NCBI GenBank assembly: GCA_018873245.2
Contig: JAEMBT020000006.1
Span: 11,974,387 to 12,038,386, forward strand
DNA: 64,000 nucleotides
DNA from: Archegozetes longisetosus
Lineage: Eukaryota > Arthropoda > Arachnida > Sarcoptiformes > Trhypochthoniidae
Direction: 5' to 3'
Shown piece after piece: positions 60,291 through 64,000 of the stretch (its first letter is position 1; each line of letters begins with the position of its first letter). The translations under genes were made by a program, and so were the position numbers. The notes beneath the pieces were generated by a model, which saw nothing but the letters and a program-made list of their open reading frames with translations, was not told the DNA's origin and ran no database searches.

Positions 60291-60712
60291 TACACCCTGT
60301 TTCATAAGGATTTGCACACAGTCATTAGCTGAGTTTAATCTTTTAAAAAAAATTCATATCAATATATATGACACTTACACAATCAAAATTACAAACTATG
60401 ATTATTTTGAAATATAGATATCAGTATTCAATCAAAAATGGTATTGAGACCCGAGCAACTCGAGAATCATGGAATCAATTAGCAAATGATCGACAATTTT
60501 TTATGACTTTAGCGGATTTAATGAGAAACCGCTATCAAGAAGTTATTAATAAAGAAGGCTATTATACGAGATATTGGTTTTGTAATCATTTATTGATCAC
60601 ACAATGGCTCAATGTGTTTTGTTTGAGGATTATTGTCAAACTTGAAATATAATCCCAGATTATTTTTAATCTCTATAATCTCGGTGTGCAAATCTTTATG
60701 AAACAGGGCGTA
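60291..60712. mobile_element. Tc1/mariner-type element with 27-bp TIRs and TA duplication
   Basis: Element 60293-60710 starts CACCCTGTTTCATAAGGATT and its minus strand from 60710 starts CGCCCTGTTTCATAAAGATT; the repeats run about 27 bases to TTTGCACAC. TA dinucleotides flank both ends. The interior encodes, on the plus strand, a short frame with WNQLANDRQFFMTLADLMRN and RYQEVINKEGYYTRYW, which looks like the last helix of a Tc1-type transposase. It is therefore an internally deleted copy. It sits at the centre of the ELOVL palindrome. Confidence 0.82.
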
Positions 60713-60729
60713 TAATGTCTCAATGTAGA

Positions 60730-61850
60730 GAAAGTGGTTGTCAAAACCTGAAATAAATGGAGATAAAGAGATAAGGTTCTGCGACTAAATTTCTTAGAGT
60801 CTGAGATAATCAAACCTATCTAATAAAGTACCAGGGAATAACCAGAACTCAAGAAAAAGGTGAATAAACCACAAGTTATGAAGAAATCGAATTGTATCAA
60901 CTGAATAATTGTAATGTACTTTTTTCCGCCACAAATACTTCTGTATTCTCGGACCAAAAGCAGCAAAATCGTAATACGAATACATAATTACATGAACCAA
61001 AGTATTCAAGATATCGAACACGGAAATCGGGGATATAGTGGGCGTGATCTTTAATACATTCCACCCTATATCGGGAAAATATACGATTTTATTAAACATC
61101 GAAAATTTAATGAAAATCAAAAATTTTAAAAATCAACTCTAATGGAAAAATGAATAACTAACTGAGAACTGGAACTATGAAGTGGTGATACAGGCATAGA
61201 AGAGGTTTTTGAGTCATTTTTGCGTAATACAAAAAATATTATGTTCAATAAATCGATCAACTTTGTGTAGACATAAACCACAATCTTATCGATGATTAGT
61301 AGAGTCTCTTTTGAAGTGTCTTCACGTGACGGAAACTCAAACTTGAATAATCATATGCCGTAATTAAGTGATCGAATGGACGGCACAAAGAAATAAGCGT
61401 TTAGTATAACCATAAATATATTGTAGACTAACATTAACTTCTCAACTCAAACGGTTTCCAATCCTTCATCAAATTTGGACCAATTTTTGTGACGAACAAC
61501 AATCAAAGACCCATAACAAAGAGCATTTTTTCTGGCCCCCACTAACTGTAATGTTTAGTTCTCAGATCACATTCTTAAATACAAAACTTATGTAAATAGT
61601 ATTTAATTGTCTCACATGAAAAGCCATCACTCAATAGGTTGTATTCTACTCATTTTAATTAAGATATAATTTCAATATATTTTTCTTAAAAATAACTTAT
61701 AAAATCAAATGAACATCAAGTTAAGAAGTGCCAAGTCTTTAACAGTTCCTTAGTTTACATAATTTTAGTCGAGATACTCATTTTTATAGACTCTTGAAGA
61801 GGAAAGATTAGCAGATACCTTGAAAATGAACATGAACATGAATTAGCAAA
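60730..61850 (-). pseudogene. ELOVL pseudogene 2, inverted
   Basis: Read on the minus strand: TATA-region near 61790-61770, ATG at 61653-61651, exon 1 with stops, the histidine-box region scrambled, then exon 2 from about 61058 with [40 protein letters not shown] and YLWRKK, then a frameshift and remains of intron 2. Part of exon 1 is almost identical to pseudogene 1 in opposite orientation. It shares specific changes with pseudogene 1 that the intact gene lacks (for example GLEPFELRK in place of RKPFELRK), so the two derive from one already altered copy. Confidence 0.87.
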
Positions 61851-61910
61851 CGACAAATACTATTATTGTAGATTTAATACTTTGTTCTTCCTAAATTGGG
61901 CTATCAACTT

Positions 61911-62414
61911 AAAAGTGATCTGTCAACGGTGACACCTCGAAGTTTCGAAAAAACTTTCCGTAAATAGTTTCGAAATGTAAAGTTTAGAAAACAAGTTTAA
62001 GAAGTATAAAGATTCGAAAATCCTGTTCTGAAGTCCTAATAATATAATAGAACACATTTCATTTTTATAGAAATTCAAATCTTTTATCAAGAAACTGATC
62101 GATCGATAATGAAAAATATTAATAAAAATTGTAATATAATTAAAATTTAAACCATAAATTGCATTCTCATTTTCGAGTGCGACTTTAATTATTTAACATT
62201 TGTTTACACATATCGATTAATCGATTTCTTAAAGATTTGAAAGTTAGATTTCTATAAAAATAAATGTGTTTTATTATGTTATTATGGTTTCAAAACGGCA
62301 TTTTCAAAACTCCATACTTTGAAAATTCATTTTTCTAAACTTTACATTTCGAAACTATTTTACGGAAAGTTTTTTTTCGAAACTTCGAAGTGTCACCGTT
62401 GACAGATCACTTTT
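61911..62414. mobile_element. Long-TIR MITE, copy 2
   Basis: Ends read AAAAGTGATCTGTCAACGGT on both strands and the inverted repeats continue for 75 bases or more through TTTCGAAATGTAAAGTTTAG. The interior matches copy 1 (58986-59483) in the same orientation. Because the inverted pseudogene 2 and the forward pseudogene 3 flank it, the palindrome continues outward on both sides. Confidence 0.87.
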
Positions 62415-62479
62415 AAATTGATCACCCTAATTTAGGAAGAACAAAGTATTAAATCTACAACAATAGTATTTGTCGTTAT

Positions 62480-63831
62480 GCTAATTTTCAAGATATTAAC
62501 TAATGATGCTTTTCCTCTTTAAAAGTTAATAGAAATGAGTATCTCGACTAAAGTTATGTAAACTAAGGAACTGTTAAAGACTTGGCACTTCTTAACTCGA
62601 TGTTCATTTGAAGCTTTAACTGTAAGAAGAGCCTCTCCTCTACTTCCAAATATGAAAAGGGCTTCTTAGTAATGATAAGCCCAAACCAAAACTTAATATT
62701 CAGTATTAAATTATAGCCATTTAGCCTTATTGATTAATTGAACATTTTTTAATCCGAGTCTTACTTTTGTGACTAAAACATCAAAATGTATACATCGAGA
62801 CATTCATATAAGTTTTGATTGAGCTGATTTTTGAGCTTTTAACTCATGGCAAAATAATTTAGGGATAAAACTTAAATAAGCCTTTTCGCGAAAAGTTTTA
62901 ATTGTATAAAAAATAATATGACTTATGAATGATTTACATACTATACAAATGATTATTAGTATAAACTTATTCATATCAAACTCTACTGAAATGAAGCCAA
63001 AAGTTTGATAAAGATATGAAAAGTTGAATTAGTTCCAAATTCTTAATGATCTCATTTTTTCAATTTAAAAGTAGTCTTCAATACTTCTTATACTAATAAT
63101 CTTAAACTTAAAACTTAGATTGAAAAAATAGTGAATGACTAAAGCACTAAATATGATATATAGATACTAGTGCTTAGTAAGCCCTTTTCACACTTAGAGA
63201 TAGGGAAGAGGCTCCTTTTGCAGTTAAAGCTTCATTTGATTTAAGTTTTTTTAAGAAAAATACATTGAAATTATGTTTTAATTAAAATAAGTGGAATACC
63301 ATCTATGAGTGATAGCTTTTCATCTTCGGTAATTGAACACTATTTACATGAATTTTGCATTTAAGAATGTGACTCGAGAACTAAACAAAACTACAAGGTG
63401 TTATAGTCAGTGAAGGGTCAGAAAAGATGATCTTTGTTATGGGTTATTGTTTGTCACAAAAATTGGTCCCAATTTGATTCTAAATCGGATATCGTTCGAG
63501 TTGAGGAAATCAATGTTAGTCCATAATATACTTATGGTTATATGAAGCGCTCATTTTTTCGTGCTACCCATTTACTGGTTTGATAAACTATTGCTTGAGT
63601 TTGAATTTGCTTCGAGAAATGATTCATCAGAATTGACCATTTTCTTGAGCTATCCTCCAGTAGTTTATTGGACAGGTTTGATTAAACTGTCAGATATTTA
63701 ATCGCAAAACTTTAATCTCTTTATTTGTACTGATTTTCAGATTTTGCTTAGCCCACAATCTTTTGGTGTCTATTCTATCGATTTGATAGAAAATGTAATG
63801 ATATAAAGTCAAAATAAACAAAATTAAATAA
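62480..63831 (+). pseudogene. ELOVL pseudogene 3, start lost, internally deleted, interrupted
   Basis: Promoter homology runs from about 62500 to 62611, is interrupted by a 620-bp element, and resumes at 63232. The start codon is ATA at 63287-63289 where the intact gene has ATG. Exon 1 is recognisable but frameshifted; near 63626 it jumps (SDSSE to TIFLSYPPVVYWTG) across the region with the histidine box, so the active site is gone. Exon 3 remains up to about 63831. Confidence 0.86.
62604..63239. mobile_element. 620-bp TIR element with 8-bp target-site duplication, in pseudogene 3
   Basis: The duplication TCATTTGA is at 62604-62611 and 63232-63239; the element is 62612-63231. Ends are AGCTTTAACTG and its complement, and inverted similarity extends about 60 bases (GAGCCTCT.., AAAAGGGCTT). 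The empty site is visible in pseudogene 1 (GTTCATTTGATTTTATAAG near 59810). An 8-bp duplication suggests a hAT-like element; no transposase is encoded. Confidence 0.9.
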
Positions 63832-64000
63832 GTTATTTGAAAGTATTCTTTGGCATTTTAAATATTTGAGCAAAAATGCAAAGAATTGAGTTTAACAGTT
63901 CAGATAATGATTATTCAAACTCAAATAAATGACAGTTACAGTGAAATTGAAGAATGTTTCATATTTAATGCTCAATAAAAAGTGTAACAAATTTGAGAAC
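63832..64000. other. Window end, nothing recognised
   Basis: AT-rich sequence beyond ELOVL pseudogene 3. Confidence 0.4.

Noticed and set aside
1..64000. CRISPR arrays, prophage, bacterial operons
   Set aside because: No regularly spaced repeats or bacterial gene architecture; spliced genes throughout.

Overview
The window is eukaryotic nuclear DNA. It is strongly AT-rich by eye, its genes are split by short GT-AG introns, and the spaces between genes are full of decayed DNA transposons. A fatty acyl-CoA reductase, an ELOVL elongase with local duplicates, a KCNQ channel, a tandem array of P-type ATPases and mariner/Tc1 relics together suggest a small arthropod, perhaps a mite. The species cannot be fixed from the sequence alone. 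There are no bacterial operons, no CRISPR array and no rRNA.

Layout. 1-3758 (minus): KCNQ-type potassium channel; its 3' end lies beyond base 1 and a decayed Tc1 transposon sits in one intron. 4441-9422 (minus): six-exon fatty acyl-CoA reductase with a one-base frameshift in exon 2. 10911-12314 (minus): intronless four-RRM poly(A)-binding protein without the C-terminal MLLE domain. 14189-54421 (minus): four tandem Na+/K+-ATPase alpha-like genes, called A (14189-20038), B (27735-32624), C (40340-44271) and D (48316-54421). Mariner, Tc1, hAT and foldback relics lie between and inside them. 57021-58042 (plus): intact three-exon ELOVL elongase. 58986-63831: three broken ELOVL copies in forward, reverse, forward order, mixed with several terminal-inverted-repeat elements.

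The most notable content is the pump array. All four genes keep the complete P-type ATPase engine: the TGES loop, the DKTGTLT phosphorylation site, KGAPER and [14 protein letters not shown]. Their membrane cation site is rewritten: the M5 glutamate is Thr or Cys and the first M6 aspartate is Ala or Cys. C has also changed the M4 glutamate and the M8 aspartate, and it carries a frameshift. Sequence signatures and intron positions split the genes into an A/C type and a B/D type that alternate, as expected if a two-gene unit was duplicated. What these proteins transport, if anything, cannot be read from sequence.

The ELOVL end shows recent turnover: segmental copies that keep promoter and introns, flipped into large palindromes and hit by new transposon insertions with clear target-site duplications.
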